Counted from the first letter of the stretch, positions 43,516 through 52,338 are shown. The stretch is 64,000 bases of DNA from Microbacterium sp. Bi121 (GCF_918698005.1 NZ_CAKKLJ010000001.1:62001-126000); one strand, 5' to 3'. Notes: generated from the sequence alone by a model not told the origin. Made by a program: numbers and translations.

Positions 43516-44436
43516 TCACTTGCTCATGCCTGAGGTCAGCCCGTTGATGATCTGCTTTGTCGCGAGCAGGAACAGCACCACCAGCGGGATGGTCGCGATC
43601 GTGAGCCCGGCGAACAGCTGCGGCCAGTCGGTCGAGTACTCGCCGAAGAAGCGGGTGAGACCCACCGGCAGCGTGTACGAGTCGCGATCGCGAAGCAGGA
43701 TGAGCGGATAGAAGAAGTCGTTCCACACCGGGACGAAGCGGAACACGATCACCGTCGCCAGCGCCGGGCGGATCAGCGGCAGCAGGATCATGATGAAGGT
43801 GCGCAGGGGCCCTGCTCCGTCGATGCGGGCCGCTTCTTCGAGCTCGATAGGCAGCGCACGGAAGAACACTGTCAGCACGAAGGTCGTGAACGGGATGCCG
43901 AGAGCGCCGTAGACGAGGACCAGGCTGAACACGTTGCTGGTCATCTTGAGCGAGTCCAGCAAGTAGAACAGCGGCAGGATCGCCAGGTGGACGGGCAGCA
44001 TGAGCCCGGACAGGAATACCGCCTCGATCCCGCGGAAGAACTTCGCCCTCGCGCGGGCGAATGCGTACGCCGCGAGCACCGAGACGACGGTCGTGACGAT
44101 GACCGATCCGACTGTGACGGTGATCGAGTTGATGAAGTAGGTGTCGAAGGATGCGGTGACCCAGGCCTTCTGGAAGCTCGTGAAGGTGGCGGGGAACGGC
44201 AGTCCCAGCGGTTCGGAGGCGATCTGCTGCTGGCTGCGCAGAGAGTTGTTCACCATGAGCAGGAGCGGCCCGATCGCGACGAGCGCGTAGGCCCACAGGA
44301 ACACGTTGGCGAAGACACGGCCGATGAGCGGCGTGTCCGAACGGACGCGGCGGCGTCGACGCGGTGCGGGCGGGCGTCCGGAGACGATGGCTTCGGTCGT
44401 CGCGTCGTCGACGGCGGTGGCGGTGACGGTGCTCAT
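43516..44436 (-). CDS. Carbohydrate ABC transporter permease, MalG type
   Basis: A 306-residue permease with a basic, proline-rich cytoplasmic N-terminus, six spans and the EAA loop LEEAARIDGAGPLRTFIMILLPLIRP (about residues 191-216). It follows the MalF-type gene with a 1-nt TGATG overlap and precedes the AmiE-like gene by 16 nt, so transport and hydrolysis genes share a message. Confidence 0.92.
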   Translation of the reverse strand: MSTVTATAVDDATTEAIVSGRPPAPRRRRRVRSDTPLIGRVFANVFLWAYALVAIGPLLLMVNNSLRSQQQIASEPLGLPFPATFTSFQKAWVTASFDTYFINSITVTVGSVIVTTVVSVLAAYAFARARAKFFRGIEAVFLSGLMLPVHLAILPLFYLLDSLKMTSNVFSLVLVYGALGIPFTTFVLTVFFRALPIELEEAARIDGAGPLRTFIMILLPLIRPALATVIVFRFVPVWNDFFYPLILLRDRDSYTLPVGLTRFFGEYSTDWPQLFAGLTIATIPLVVLFLLATKQIINGLTSGMSK

Positions 44437-45395
44437 CAGAACAGCTTCCGTTCGGCTCGGCGCATGGAGGAGGTGATCACGACCGAGATCACCATGATGA
44501 AGATGAACAGCACGGTCGCGAGAGCGGAGGAGACGCCGATCGAGTTCGGGTTCCCCGATTCGAACGCGGTCCGGTAGAACAGCAGCATCATGACGTCGGT
44601 CGAACCGGCGGGTGCTCCGTTGGATCCGGCGAGCGCGAACGGGATCGCCATGGACTCCATGCTGCCGATGAAGGTCAGCACGGTGATGATGCCGATCGTC
44701 GGTGTGAGCATCGGCAGCGTGATGTAGCGGAATCGCTTAGCGGCCGTCGCGCCGTCCAACGAAGCAGCCTCCTCGATCTCCTCCGGGATCCCTCCCAGAG
44801 CCGCCCCGTACAGGAGGATCGGGAAGCCGATCCACTGCCAGGCGCTCACGAGCACGATCACCCAGATGGCGAGGTTCGGATCCCCCAGCCACGGCAGCGC
44901 CAAGCCTTCGAGCCCGACGCCGCGGAGGATCGCGTTGACGGGTCCGAACAGCGGAGACAGCATCAGCGACCACAGGTAGCCGATGACCATCGGGCTGACC
45001 AGGTACGGCAACGCGAAGATCGTCTGGAAGAACCGCTTCGAGCGGCCGCGTCGGTGGAGGAGCGTCGCGATGCCCAGCCCCAGCGAGTTCTGGAACACGA
45101 TGGCGCCGGCGAACAGCAGCAGGTTGTGTCCGAACGCGTTCCAGAGTTCCGACGCGTACGGCTCCTTCGTGAGGAGCGTGATGTAGTTGCCGATGCCGGC
45201 GAACCCGCCCTGCTTCGTCCCCTGCCAGTCGAAGAACGAGTAGCTCAGCGCGGCAAGCATCGGGTACAGGATGAGCACCGCGAACAGTGCAGCGGCCGGG
45301 AGGACGAACAGCAGCGCCGTCGGAGTCGTCAGAGCGATGCCCGTGCGGGTTCGCCCTGCCTTCTCACGCCGGCGCACAGGGAGTGTCAGAGCCAT
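44436..45395 (-). CDS. Carbohydrate ABC transporter permease, MalF type
   Basis: A 319-residue permease. N-terminal span LLFVLPAAALFAVLILYPML, then five more, with the EAA loop EIEEAASLDGATAAKRFRYITLPML. The ATG at 45395 gives the usual N-terminus; an in-frame extension upstream has no support. No ATPase gene lies in the operon, as in many actinobacterial sugar importers that share one. Confidence 0.92.
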   Translation of the reverse strand: MALTLPVRRREKAGRTRTGIALTTPTALLFVLPAAALFAVLILYPMLAALSYSFFDWQGTKQGGFAGIGNYITLLTKEPYASELWNAFGHNLLLFAGAIVFQNSLGLGIATLLHRRGRSKRFFQTIFALPYLVSPMVIGYLWSLMLSPLFGPVNAILRGVGLEGLALPWLGDPNLAIWVIVLVSAWQWIGFPILLYGAALGGIPEEIEEAASLDGATAAKRFRYITLPMLTPTIGIITVLTFIGSMESMAIPFALAGSNGAPAGSTDVMMLLFYRTAFESGNPNSIGVSSALATVLFIFIMVISVVITSSMRRAERKLF

Positions 45396-45463
45396 GGGAT
45401 GTCTTTCGGTTCCCGGTGGCGCCGCGAGCGGCGCCACCGGGAACGGTCAGGATGCGGAGTCGA

Positions 45464-46741
45464 TCAGGATCCTGGAGTGAACCAGGTGGACACACCGGAC
45501 TGCAGGTCGGTGCCGAGCTGCTCGGGTGTCTTGTCGCCGAGGAACATCGCCTGGACGTCAGGGCCGAGCACGGCGGTACCCGTCGGGTCGCCGTAGCGGA
45601 AGTCGACGAGCAGCAGGTACGGAGCCGGGTTGGCGGTGTACTGCTCGTTCATCTCCTGCATCAGCGGGTCGGAGTACTTGACGCCGGGCAGTGCGGAGAA
45701 CTGGTCGACCTCGTCGGCCACGAGCTGTCCGAACTCCGCCGTGGTCATCCAGTTCAGCAGCTCGGCCGCGGCATCCTGCTGGTCGCTGGATGCATTGATG
45801 CCGAAGCTGCCGTCGGCGTAGCCGGGGGTGACGGCGTGGTCGAGGACGCTGCCGGGCGCCGGCGGCACCTCGTAGACGCCCCACTCGGTGTCGGGAGCGG
45901 AATCCTGGAAGGTCGGCAGGTCGAACGATCCACCAGGCCACTGAGCGGCCTGGCCTGAGGTGAACTGCAGCACGGCGTCTGCGACGGCGATGGCGTTCAC
46001 GTTCTTGTCGAGGTACTTCTGCATGTCCTTGACGATCTGCAGCGAGGCGACGTAGTCGGCGTCGGTGAAATCGACGTCTCCGCTGAGCACCTTCTCCTCG
46101 AAGTCGGCGCCGCCGTAGCGCGCCGAGCCGACGATGTCGTGGAACATCGGAAGCACCCAGTCCTCGCGAGCGCCGAGCGCCATCGGCGTCACGCCCTCGT
46201 CGAGCAGAGTCTCCTGCAGGTCGATGAACTCGTCCCAGTCGGTCGGCTCCGCAAGACCCATCTCATCGAACATGGTCTTGTTGTAGAACATCTGCATCGT
46301 CTGGTACGCGAACGGAACGCCGTACGTGGCGCCGTCCTCACGTCCCTGGGCCGCGCGGAGCACGGTGGGGTCGAACTGGTCGAGTCCATCGACGATGTCA
46401 TCGATCGGCACCAGCTGCTCCGACTGGATCGCCGCCTGCACGCCGCCGTAGGCGCGGAGCATGGCGAGATCCGGTCCGTCGCTGCCCTCGAGCCCTGTGG
46501 CGAGGATCTGGTTGTACTCGGTGGGCTGGAACCCCTCGAACTCGATGGTCACACCGGGGTGGGCCTCTTCGTAGACGTCGAACACCGCCTCCCACTTGGG
46601 CGACGACGAGGCCTGCCATGACCAGATCTTCAGCGTGATGTCATCCTCGCCGGCATCGGATGCCGGTGCACAGCCGGCCACGGCGAGACCCGTGACGACC
46701 AGGCCTGCGGTGAACGCGAGGCGAATCGGGCGATTACGCAT
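45464..46741 (-). CDS. Sugar ABC transporter substrate-binding lipoprotein (amino-sugar/muropeptide candidate)
   Basis: A 425-residue family 1 binding protein. Signal peptide with lipobox AVAGCAP (Cys about residue 23), then LKIWSWQASSSPKWEAVFDVYEEAHPG and GPDLAMLRAYGG. First gene of the operon reading toward the AmiE-like hydrolase and divergent from the RpiR gene. The ATG at 46741 has AGAGGA 5 nt upstream. With intracellular hydrolases encoded alongside, the ligand may be a MurNAc-containing saccharide; this is inference. Confidence 0.9.
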   Translation of the reverse strand: MRNRPIRLAFTAGLVVTGLAVAGCAPASDAGEDDITLKIWSWQASSSPKWEAVFDVYEEAHPGVTIEFEGFQPTEYNQILATGLEGSDGPDLAMLRAYGGVQAAIQSEQLVPIDDIVDGLDQFDPTVLRAAQGREDGATYGVPFAYQTMQMFYNKTMFDEMGLAEPTDWDEFIDLQETLLDEGVTPMALGAREDWVLPMFHDIVGSARYGGADFEEKVLSGDVDFTDADYVASLQIVKDMQKYLDKNVNAIAVADAVLQFTSGQAAQWPGGSFDLPTFQDSAPDTEWGVYEVPPAPGSVLDHAVTPGYADGSFGINASSDQQDAAAELLNWMTTAEFGQLVADEVDQFSALPGVKYSDPLMQEMNEQYTANPAPYLLLVDFRYGDPTGTAVLGPDVQAMFLGDKTPEQLGTDLQSGVSTWFTPGS

Positions 46742-46890
46742 GAGGTTCCTCTCGGTAATGAAGCACCGCCTGGAGCTCGGCGGCGACAACGCTGTCGTGC
46801 ATTCCCCCACCTTGGGCAATGACTTCCAAGATATCAAGCCTTTCCGAAAATTAGTTACAGACTGGAAACAATTTCTGACATGATGGGCGC
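46742..46890. promoter_or_regulatory. Divergent control region of the salvage locus
   Basis: An unusually AT-rich stretch at 46837-46880 contains GAAAATT (46846-46852) and AATTTC (46870-46875) in inverted orientation, plus the direct pair CCGAAAATT/TGGAAACAATT, a plausible RpiR operator. CATGAT at 46879-46884 lies exactly 6 nt before the rpiR GTG. A 5-bp hairpin (CGACA-ACGC-TGTCG, 46784-46797) sits in the binding-protein leader. Confidence 0.55.
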
Positions 46891-47757
46891 GTGCCCACCA
46901 GTGCCATGACCGCGATCCATCAGCGGCGGTCCGCGCTCACGCCGACCGAGCAGCGGATCGCCACGCATGTGCTCGCCGAGCCCCACCGCGTGGTCGAGAA
47001 GTCCATCACTCAGCTGGCTTCGGCCAGCGGCACGTCCGTTGCGAGCATCGCGCGGTTCGCTCAGAGCCTCGGCTTCGCCGGGTACCCGGACTTCCGTCTC
47101 GCCCTGGCCACGGAGCTCGACAGGACGGAGTCGGATCGCGAACGCTTCCAGGTGTCCGCGGGCGATGTCAGCCGAGACGATGACGCCGTCACCACCATCC
47201 GCAAGATCGCTTTCGCCGAGGCATCCGCGATCGAGCGCACGGCCAGGCAGATCGACGTGGAGGACCTCGAACGCTGCGTCCGCGCGATCAGGACGGCCAG
47301 ACGCATCGACATCTACGGCACGGCGTCCAGCGGCCTGGCCGCGCACGACCTGGAGCAGAAGCTGCACCGCGCAGGACTCGTCGCGCAGGCGCGCACGGAT
47401 CAGCACCTCGCCCTCACCGGCGCCGCTCTGCTGACCGAGCACGACGTCGCGATCGCCATCTCGCATTCGGGCCGGACACTCGAGATCGTGCAGTCCGCCG
47501 AGGTCGCGGCTGCGGCCGGCGCCACGACGATCGCCCTGACGAACAATCCGCGTTCCCCGCTCGCCCGGGTGTGCGGTCTCGTACTCGTGACGGCCGTCTC
47601 CGAGTCGACGTTCCGCTCGGGCGCCATGTCCAGCCGGATCGCACAGCTCGCCGTGCTCGATTTCCTGTACACCCGCATCGCGCAGGCGGACTACGACACC
47701 ATCGCCGACAACCTGCAACGCACCTACGACGCCGTCACCGCACACAGAATCGACTGA
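46891..47757 (+). CDS. RpiR family regulator with SIS domain (MurR-like)
   Basis: A 288-residue regulator. N-terminal RpiR HTH (LTPTEQRIATHVLAEPHRVVEKSITQLA then SVASIARFAQSLGFAGYPDFRLAL), and a C-terminal SIS sugar-phosphate domain with RRIDIYGTASSGLAAHDLEQKL and VAIAISHSGRTLEIV. MurR, NagR and related proteins sense amino-sugar phosphates. It is divergent from the importer and is followed after 3 nt by the NamZ-like gene. The GTG at 46891 is used; an ATG at 46906 is possible. Confidence 0.88.
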   Translation: MPTSAMTAIHQRRSALTPTEQRIATHVLAEPHRVVEKSITQLASASGTSVASIARFAQSLGFAGYPDFRLALATELDRTESDRERFQVSAGDVSRDDDAVTTIRKIAFAEASAIERTARQIDVEDLERCVRAIRTARRIDIYGTASSGLAAHDLEQKLHRAGLVAQARTDQHLALTGAALLTEHDVAIAISHSGRTLEIVQSAEVAAAAGATTIALTNNPRSPLARVCGLVLVTAVSESTFRSGAMSSRIAQLAVLDFLYTRIAQADYDTIADNLQRTYDAVTAHRID

Positions 47758-47760
47758 TCC

Positions 47761-48936
47761 ATGCTCCTCGGAATCGACCGCCTCATCCGCCATGACTTCG
47801 ACGACGCTCTGCTCTCCCGGTTGCGGAGCGCACGGCTCGGGATGCTGACGAACGACCTCGCCCTCACCTCCGACCTGAAGCGCGGCCGCGAGCCGTTGGC
47901 TGCCGGGGGCTGGGCGTTCTCGCTGTTCTTCGGCCCCGAACACGGCCTCAGCGGTCGGGCACGCGAGGGCGAGCTCGTGGGCGACGATGCCGACCCCGTG
48001 ACGGGAGTGCCGGTTCGCAGCCTGTACGGGGCCGACGTCCGCCCGACCGCCGCCGACCTCGCCGACCTGGACGCCGTGCTCGTCGATCTGCCCGATGTCG
48101 GGGCGCGCTTCTACACGTACATCTGGACGATGAGTCATCTGATCGAGGCCTGCGCCGACGCGGGCGTCACGGTCATCGTCCTCGACAGGCCCAATCCGCT
48201 CGGCGGACGCCTGGACCGGGCGGAGGGACCCATGCTCGATGAGCGGGCGCAGTCCCTCGTCGGACGCTGGGCGATGCCGATCCGCCACGGGCTGACGATC
48301 GGAGAGCTGGCGAGGCACTGGGTTCGAACGCGCGGCATCGATGTGGACCTGCACGTCATCGAGGCAGCGGGGTGGCGCCGGGATGAGACGGCCATCGGCC
48401 GACAGGAGCTCACCTGGATGCCGCCGTCGCCGAACCTCCCGTCGGCAGCGACGACGCTGCTGTACCCGGGCACGTGTCTGGCCGAAGGCGTGAACGTGTC
48501 AGAGGGCCGCAGCACCGCGGTGCCGTTCCGCGTCATCGCGGCCCCGTTCATCGACGGCGAGCGCTACGCCGCCGCCATCGCAGCCGCCGAGCTGCCCGGC
48601 CTCGCCGCGGTTCCGTACGGCTTCACGCCGCTCGTCCGCGACCACAGCGGCGAAGCGTGCGAAGGCGTCATCCTGCACGTCACCGATCCCGAAGCACTGC
48701 GCCCTGTGCACACCGGGGTCCGCCTGCTGTCGCTGCTCGAGCAGATCCACCCCGGAGCACTCGAAGAACGGTCACTGATGCCGATGCCCGGCGAATCCCA
48801 GTGGACGCCGCTCGAGAAACTGTTCGGCGTCGAGGGCGCGTTCTCGCAGATCGTCGCCGGAGACTGGGACGATCCGGAGAGGTTCGCGGTTCCGCAGTGG
48901 AGCGAGCTGGTCGCCGACGACCTGCTGTACCGCTAG
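47761..48936 (+). CDS. DUF1343/NamZ-like exo-beta-N-acetylmuramidase family protein
   Basis: A 391-residue DUF1343 protein, the family of B. subtilis NamZ (YbbC) that removes terminal MurNAc. Family blocks are clear: FFGPEHGLSG (Glu60-His61), SLYG, DLPDVGARFYTYIWTM, LDRPNPLGG and YPGTCLAEGVNVSEGR. Unlike secreted NamZ it has no signal peptide, so hydrolysis should occur after uptake. It sits 3 nt behind the RpiR gene and ends 1 nt short of the convergent Dabb gene. Confidence 0.85.
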   Translation: MLLGIDRLIRHDFDDALLSRLRSARLGMLTNDLALTSDLKRGREPLAAGGWAFSLFFGPEHGLSGRAREGELVGDDADPVTGVPVRSLYGADVRPTAADLADLDAVLVDLPDVGARFYTYIWTMSHLIEACADAGVTVIVLDRPNPLGGRLDRAEGPMLDERAQSLVGRWAMPIRHGLTIGELARHWVRTRGIDVDLHVIEAAGWRRDETAIGRQELTWMPPSPNLPSAATTLLYPGTCLAEGVNVSEGRSTAVPFRVIAAPFIDGERYAAAIAAAELPGLAAVPYGFTPLVRDHSGEACEGVILHVTDPEALRPVHTGVRLLSLLEQIHPGALEERSLMPMPGESQWTPLEKLFGVEGAFSQIVAGDWDDPERFAVPQWSELVADDLLYR

Positions 48937-48937
48937 G

Positions 48938-49237
48938 TCAGACTTCGAAGTCGACGGCGACGCGGGACGCGACGACGGTGCGGATGTAGCCGGCGGCCTC
49001 CTCGTGCGCCGGGTGCACCTGGTACTGCTCGAGGGCCTCGACCGAGTCGACGTCGGCGACGAGCGTGACATCCCAGTTCACATCGGCGTACAGCGTGTTC
49101 GCACCGGCGGAGATCGATCGCAGCTGCGGCACGACGCCGTCCAGGCTGTTCAGCCGCCGCGCGACTTCTGCGGCCTGCACTGCACGCTCCTCGGCATCCT
49201 CGCTTGCGAGCTTCCACGTGACGACGTGACGGATCAC
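48938..49237 (-). CDS. Dabb-domain (stress-responsive A/B barrel) protein
   Basis: A 99-residue ferredoxin-fold protein beginning MIRHVVTWKL and containing WDVTLVADVDSVEALEQYQVHPAHEE, the characteristic Dabb pattern that forms dimeric barrels. Function unknown; relatives include stress-induced proteins and small cyclases. It overlaps the glutaredoxin-like gene upstream by 4 nt and ends the rhodanese-glutaredoxin-Dabb operon. Confidence 0.85.
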   Translation of the reverse strand: MIRHVVTWKLASEDAEERAVQAAEVARRLNSLDGVVPQLRSISAGANTLYADVNWDVTLVADVDSVEALEQYQVHPAHEEAAGYIRTVVASRVAVDFEV

Positions 49238-49497
49238 TTCGACTCCTCCAGTCTCTGCCTCAGCTTGTCGGCCGACACGCGCCAGTAGGCGTGCACCTCA
49301 TCGTCGATCAGCACGACAGGGATCTTCTCCCACCACAGCTCGTGCAGCGCAGGATCGTCCTCGATCGACCGTTCGACGATCTCGATGTCGTCTCCGATCT
49401 CATCGGGAAGATCGGCGACGACCTGCTCGACGATGCCGAGAGCTGTCGGGCACAGATGGCAGCCGTCTCTGCCGATGACGGTGATCGTCGTCGTCAC
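49234..49497 (-). CDS. Glutaredoxin-like (DUF836) family protein
   Basis: An 87-residue thioredoxin-fold protein: TITVIGRDGCHLCPTALGIV has Cys13-x-x-Cys16, followed by EIVERSIEDDPALHELWWEKIPVVLIDDEVH with the cis-proline loop. Family members exchange thiols and disulfides. The GTG at 49497 forms a GTGA overlap with the rhodanese stop. Confidence 0.85.
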   Translation of the reverse strand: MTTTITVIGRDGCHLCPTALGIVEQVVADLPDEIGDDIEIVERSIEDDPALHELWWEKIPVVLIDDEVHAYWRVSADKLRQRLEESK

Positions 49498-49796
49498 GGG
49501 GCAGGCTTCTCGACCGGCTTGCCCGCGGAGATCCATTCTCCGGTGCCGCCTTCGACGTTGGTGGCGTCGTAGCCGCGCTCCTCGAGCGCCTGCACGACGC
49601 GAGCCGATCGTCCACCGGCCTGGCAGATGACGTCGAACGCCTCTGCTGGGAGCTCGTCCAGACGATTGCCGATCTCGGACATCGGGATGTTGACCGCCCC
49701 TGGCACGTGCCCGGCGGCGAACTCGTCGCGTTCGCGCACATCGATGAGCGGCGTGTTCTCACGAGCATCGAGATCGGCGATGGTGATGGACTTCAT
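49494..49796 (-). CDS. Single-domain rhodanese-like sulfurtransferase
   Basis: A 100-residue rhodanese domain: LIDVRERDEFAAGHVPGAVNIPMSEI, then the active-site loop VICQAGGRSARVVQAL with catalytic Cys58. It carries sulfane sulfur as a persulfide. The ATG at 49796 has GAGGGA 3-4 nt upstream. First of a three-gene redox operon. Confidence 0.9.
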   Translation of the reverse strand: MKSITIADLDARENTPLIDVRERDEFAAGHVPGAVNIPMSEIGNRLDELPAEAFDVICQAGGRSARVVQALEERGYDATNVEGGTGEWISAGKPVEKPAP

Positions 49797-49894
49797 GGCT
49801 CCCTCAATCAACTGGAACGAGTGCGCAGCAGAGACACGAAGCGCCCCGTCGACTGGCTCGAAAGCCGGCCTGGGGCGCTCGGTGTTCTGGCCGC

Positions 49895-49993
49895 TTACTT
49901 CTTGTTGCGGCGCTGGTGGCGAGTCTTGCGAAGCAGCTTGCGGTGCTTCTTCTTCGCCATGCGCTTGCGGCGCTTCTTGATGACTGAACCCAC
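49895..49993 (-). CDS. Small ribosomal subunit protein bS22 (AURKAIP1/COX24 domain)
   Basis: A 32-residue, extremely basic peptide starting MGSVIKKRRKRMAKKKHRK, with 18 Lys/Arg. This is the actinobacterial ribosomal protein bS22, seen in mycobacterial 30S subunits and matching the AURKAIP1/COX24 domain of mitochondria. It begins at a GTG (49993) with TGAGG a few nt upstream. The small HTH gene upstream on the same strand is its usual neighbour in mycobacteria. Confidence 0.93.
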   Translation of the reverse strand: MGSVIKKRRKRMAKKKHRKLLRKTRHQRRNKK

Positions 49994-50126
49994 GGAAACC
50001 TCACTAAGTCAGGGGCTGGGCGTCTCGAAAATCGGACACCCGGGTACGGGCACGGAAAATGCCTCGGATCAGTTTAGCAAACACGCGGCGGCGTGATGCA
50101 CACGAGCCGAGCGCGCAGCGACGTCG

Positions 50127-50318
50127 TCAGCCGACGTCGCTGATCGGACGTTGCAGCGCGTCCGTTACTGCGGTCTCCGGCACACGGTAACTGCGGCCGA
50201 AGCGGATCGCCGGCAGCTCGCCGGAGTGCACGAGCCGATACACGGTCATCTTGGACACGCGCATGATCTCTGCGACCTCTGCGACCGTCAGGAATCGTAC
50301 TTCTGGAACGTCGGGCAT
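50127..50318 (-). CDS. Small excisionase-type helix-turn-helix DNA-binding protein
   Basis: A 63-residue MerR-like/excisionase fold protein: FLTVAEVAEIMRVSKMTVYRLVHSGELPAIRFGRSYRVPETAV. Close in form to the widely conserved actinobacterial protein encoded next to bS22 (Rv0500A in M. tuberculosis). It is not evidence of a prophage. Probably a transcription factor; targets unknown. Confidence 0.88.
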   Translation of the reverse strand: MPDVPEVRFLTVAEVAEIMRVSKMTVYRLVHSGELPAIRFGRSYRVPETAVTDALQRPISDVG

Positions 50319-50421
50319 CCCCCGTACCCCTTTCTTGCTGATGCATCACTCTATGGGGAAGACGGGGCCCGTGTAAACCTATGGGACGAATGTGATCTAT
50401 GTGACTGCTGTGGAGTTCCTG

Positions 50422-51339
50422 TCAGCGATCCAGGCGCCCACGCGCGTCCTTCACCGCTTGGCGTTCGAATTTGCGCGCGTCGCGCAGCGCCTTCTCGGCG
50501 GCGCGTACGCTCTTGCGCGCCTCGCGCACACGCTTGTCCTCCGTGATCCCCGACGGCTCGGTCCCGACCCAATCGGCGACGGAGACGTGCGGTTCTCCCC
50601 GCTCGAGGCCGGCGATGTACGCCTCGACGCCGTCGAACACCCGCTCGATGCCGAAGTGGAAGGGGTCGTCCTCCGAGAGAAAGACGCCCGCGTCGATCGC
50701 GGTGCGCAGCGCCGGATACTCCTCGGCCGAGATCACCCGATCGAACAGACCGGCCTCGAGGACGGTGATCTCCTCCGGGGTCATGCCCGTCGAACGGGCC
50801 TGCTCCGCGTACCCGGCGATGATGATGCCGTACCAGCGCGCCGACCCCGTGACCGCGAGCACCACGGCAAGACGTTCGACGTCGCTCAGCGGTGTGCCGT
50901 TCAGGCTCGCTAGCCCGGCGTCCAGCCAGGCCGAGCTGTTCGGCGTGATCGGTGAGCCCGTGATCGGGATCGACAGGATCCAGGGATGGGCGAGGTAGCC
51001 CGTCGCCTGCGCCTCGAACAGCGCGCTCAGCTTGGCGCGCCACCCTTCCTGCTCTGCATGCTCCTCCGGCGGCAACCCGGTCGCCTCTTCCTGCATGAGC
51101 AGCAGCAGATCGTCCTTGGCACTGACGTACCGGTACAGAGACATCGGCGTGAATCCGAGACGGGCGGCGACCGCCGCCATCGACACGGCACCGAGCCCCT
51201 CGGCATCCGCGAGCTCGATCGCGGCCTCGACGATCTTCTCCACGCTCATCTCGCGCTTGGGCCCGCGCTGCGGGTTCGCCGCGACGCCCCAGGCGAGCGC
51301 GATGCCCCTGGGCAGCTCAGGAGGTTCCACGTCACTCAT
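50422..51339 (-). CDS. TetR family regulator with coiled-coil C-terminal tail
   Basis: A 305-residue regulator, longer than usual. The HTH (VEKIVEAAIELADAEGLGAVSMAAVAARLGFTPMSLYRYV) starts near residue 33; a TetR_C-type domain follows; the last 45 residues are highly charged and helical (EARKSVRAAEKALRDARKFERQ), an unusual addition. Divergent from a DrrAB-type exporter, which it most likely represses. The ATG at 51339 is preferred to one four codons upstream. Confidence 0.88.
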   Translation of the reverse strand: MSDVEPPELPRGIALAWGVAANPQRGPKREMSVEKIVEAAIELADAEGLGAVSMAAVAARLGFTPMSLYRYVSAKDDLLLLMQEEATGLPPEEHAEQEGWRAKLSALFEAQATGYLAHPWILSIPITGSPITPNSSAWLDAGLASLNGTPLSDVERLAVVLAVTGSARWYGIIIAGYAEQARSTGMTPEEITVLEAGLFDRVISAEEYPALRTAIDAGVFLSEDDPFHFGIERVFDGVEAYIAGLERGEPHVSVADWVGTEPSGITEDKRVREARKSVRAAEKALRDARKFERQAVKDARGRLDR

Positions 51340-51385
51340 GTCGACCATCCTAATTCTGTGTATTGAATAAACAGTGTGTTATGGT

Positions 51386-51401
51386 CATACACAATTGTAT
51401 G
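51386..51401. promoter_or_regulatory. Palindrome between TetR gene and DrrAB-type exporter
   Basis: CATACACAATTGTATG is a 16-bp dyad (CATACA/TGTATG arms, AT-rich centre) inside an AT-rich divergent promoter region of about 100 nt. Flanking copies of GTGTATT (51358) and GTACACA (51407) may extend the operator. Confidence 0.6.
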
Positions 51402-51441
51402 CGACGTACACAGTTTGCCACTCACTCAGAAGGAAGCGACC

Positions 51442-52338
51442 ATGACCGCATCAGTCATCGAGGTCCGCGGACTCCGCAAGACCTTCGGCGCACAGACCGT
51501 CATCGACGGACTGGACCTCACCGTGTCACGCGGTGAGGTGTTCGCCCTGCTCGGGCCGAACGGCGCGGGGAAGACCACGACCATCAACATCCTCACCACT
51601 CTCATCCACCCTGATGCCGGCACCGCCGCCGTCAGCGGATTCGATGTGGCGTCCTCCCCCGTCGAGGTGCGGCGCCGCATCAGCCTCACCGGTCAGTCCG
51701 CCGCCGTGGACGACGGGCTCACCGCAACGGAGAACGTGGTGATGTTCGCCCGCCTCGCCGGCCTGTCCCGAAGCGCCAGTCGCCGCCGGTCGGACGTGCT
51801 GCTCGACGCCTTCTCTCTGACGGATGCCGCGTCTCGACGCGTCTCGACGTTCTCCGGCGGCATGCGCCGCCGGCTAGACCTGGCACTGAGCTTCGTCATC
51901 ACGCCCGAAGTGCTCTTCCTCGACGAGCCGACGACCGGCCTCGACACCCGCAGCCGCCGCGACCTCTGGGACATCATCCGTTCGCTCGCATCGGCCGGCA
52001 CGACCGTGTTCCTCACAACGCAGTACCTCGAGGAGGCGGATCAGCTCGCTGATCGCATCGCCGTTCTCCACGAGGGCCGGGTCGCGGCGCTCGGCACCGC
52101 AGCCGAGCTCAAGGCCCGCATCGGCGGCGACACGGTCGAACTGCATGACGAGCACGGTGCACTGCTTCACGAGATTCCCACCGACGGCACGGTCTCCGGT
52201 CTGCGTCGGGCGCTCGACGACCTGGACAGCCGGGGAGCGGACGGTGTCGTCACGCTCCGCCGCCCCACCCTCGACGATGTCTTCCTCGCCGTCACCACAC
52301 CCGAAGCAGCCCCTGAACTCGTGAAGGAGTCGAAGTGA
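51442..52338 (+). CDS. ABC exporter ATP-binding protein, DrrA type
   Basis: A 298-residue ATPase of the daunorubicin-resistance group: Walker A GPNGAGKTT, signature FSGGMRRRLD, Walker B VLFLDEPTTGLD, H-loop FLTTQYLEEADQLADR (Gln in place of His, as is common in DrrA), and the C-terminal DrrA extension PTLDDVFLAVT. Exports drugs or lipids with the next gene. The ATG at 51442 has AAGGAAG upstream. Confidence 0.92.
   Translation: MTASVIEVRGLRKTFGAQTVIDGLDLTVSRGEVFALLGPNGAGKTTTINILTTLIHPDAGTAAVSGFDVASSPVEVRRRISLTGQSAAVDDGLTATENVVMFARLAGLSRSASRRRSDVLLDAFSLTDAASRRVSTFSGGMRRRLDLALSFVITPEVLFLDEPTTGLDTRSRRDLWDIIRSLASAGTTVFLTTQYLEEADQLADRIAVLHEGRVAALGTAAELKARIGGDTVELHDEHGALLHEIPTDGTVSGLRRALDDLDSRGADGVVTLRRPTLDDVFLAVTTPEAAPELVKESK

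Noticed and set aside
50127..50318. Prophage excisionase
   Set aside because: No integrase, attachment site or phage gene lies nearby, and this small HTH gene next to bS22 is a conserved actinobacterial arrangement.
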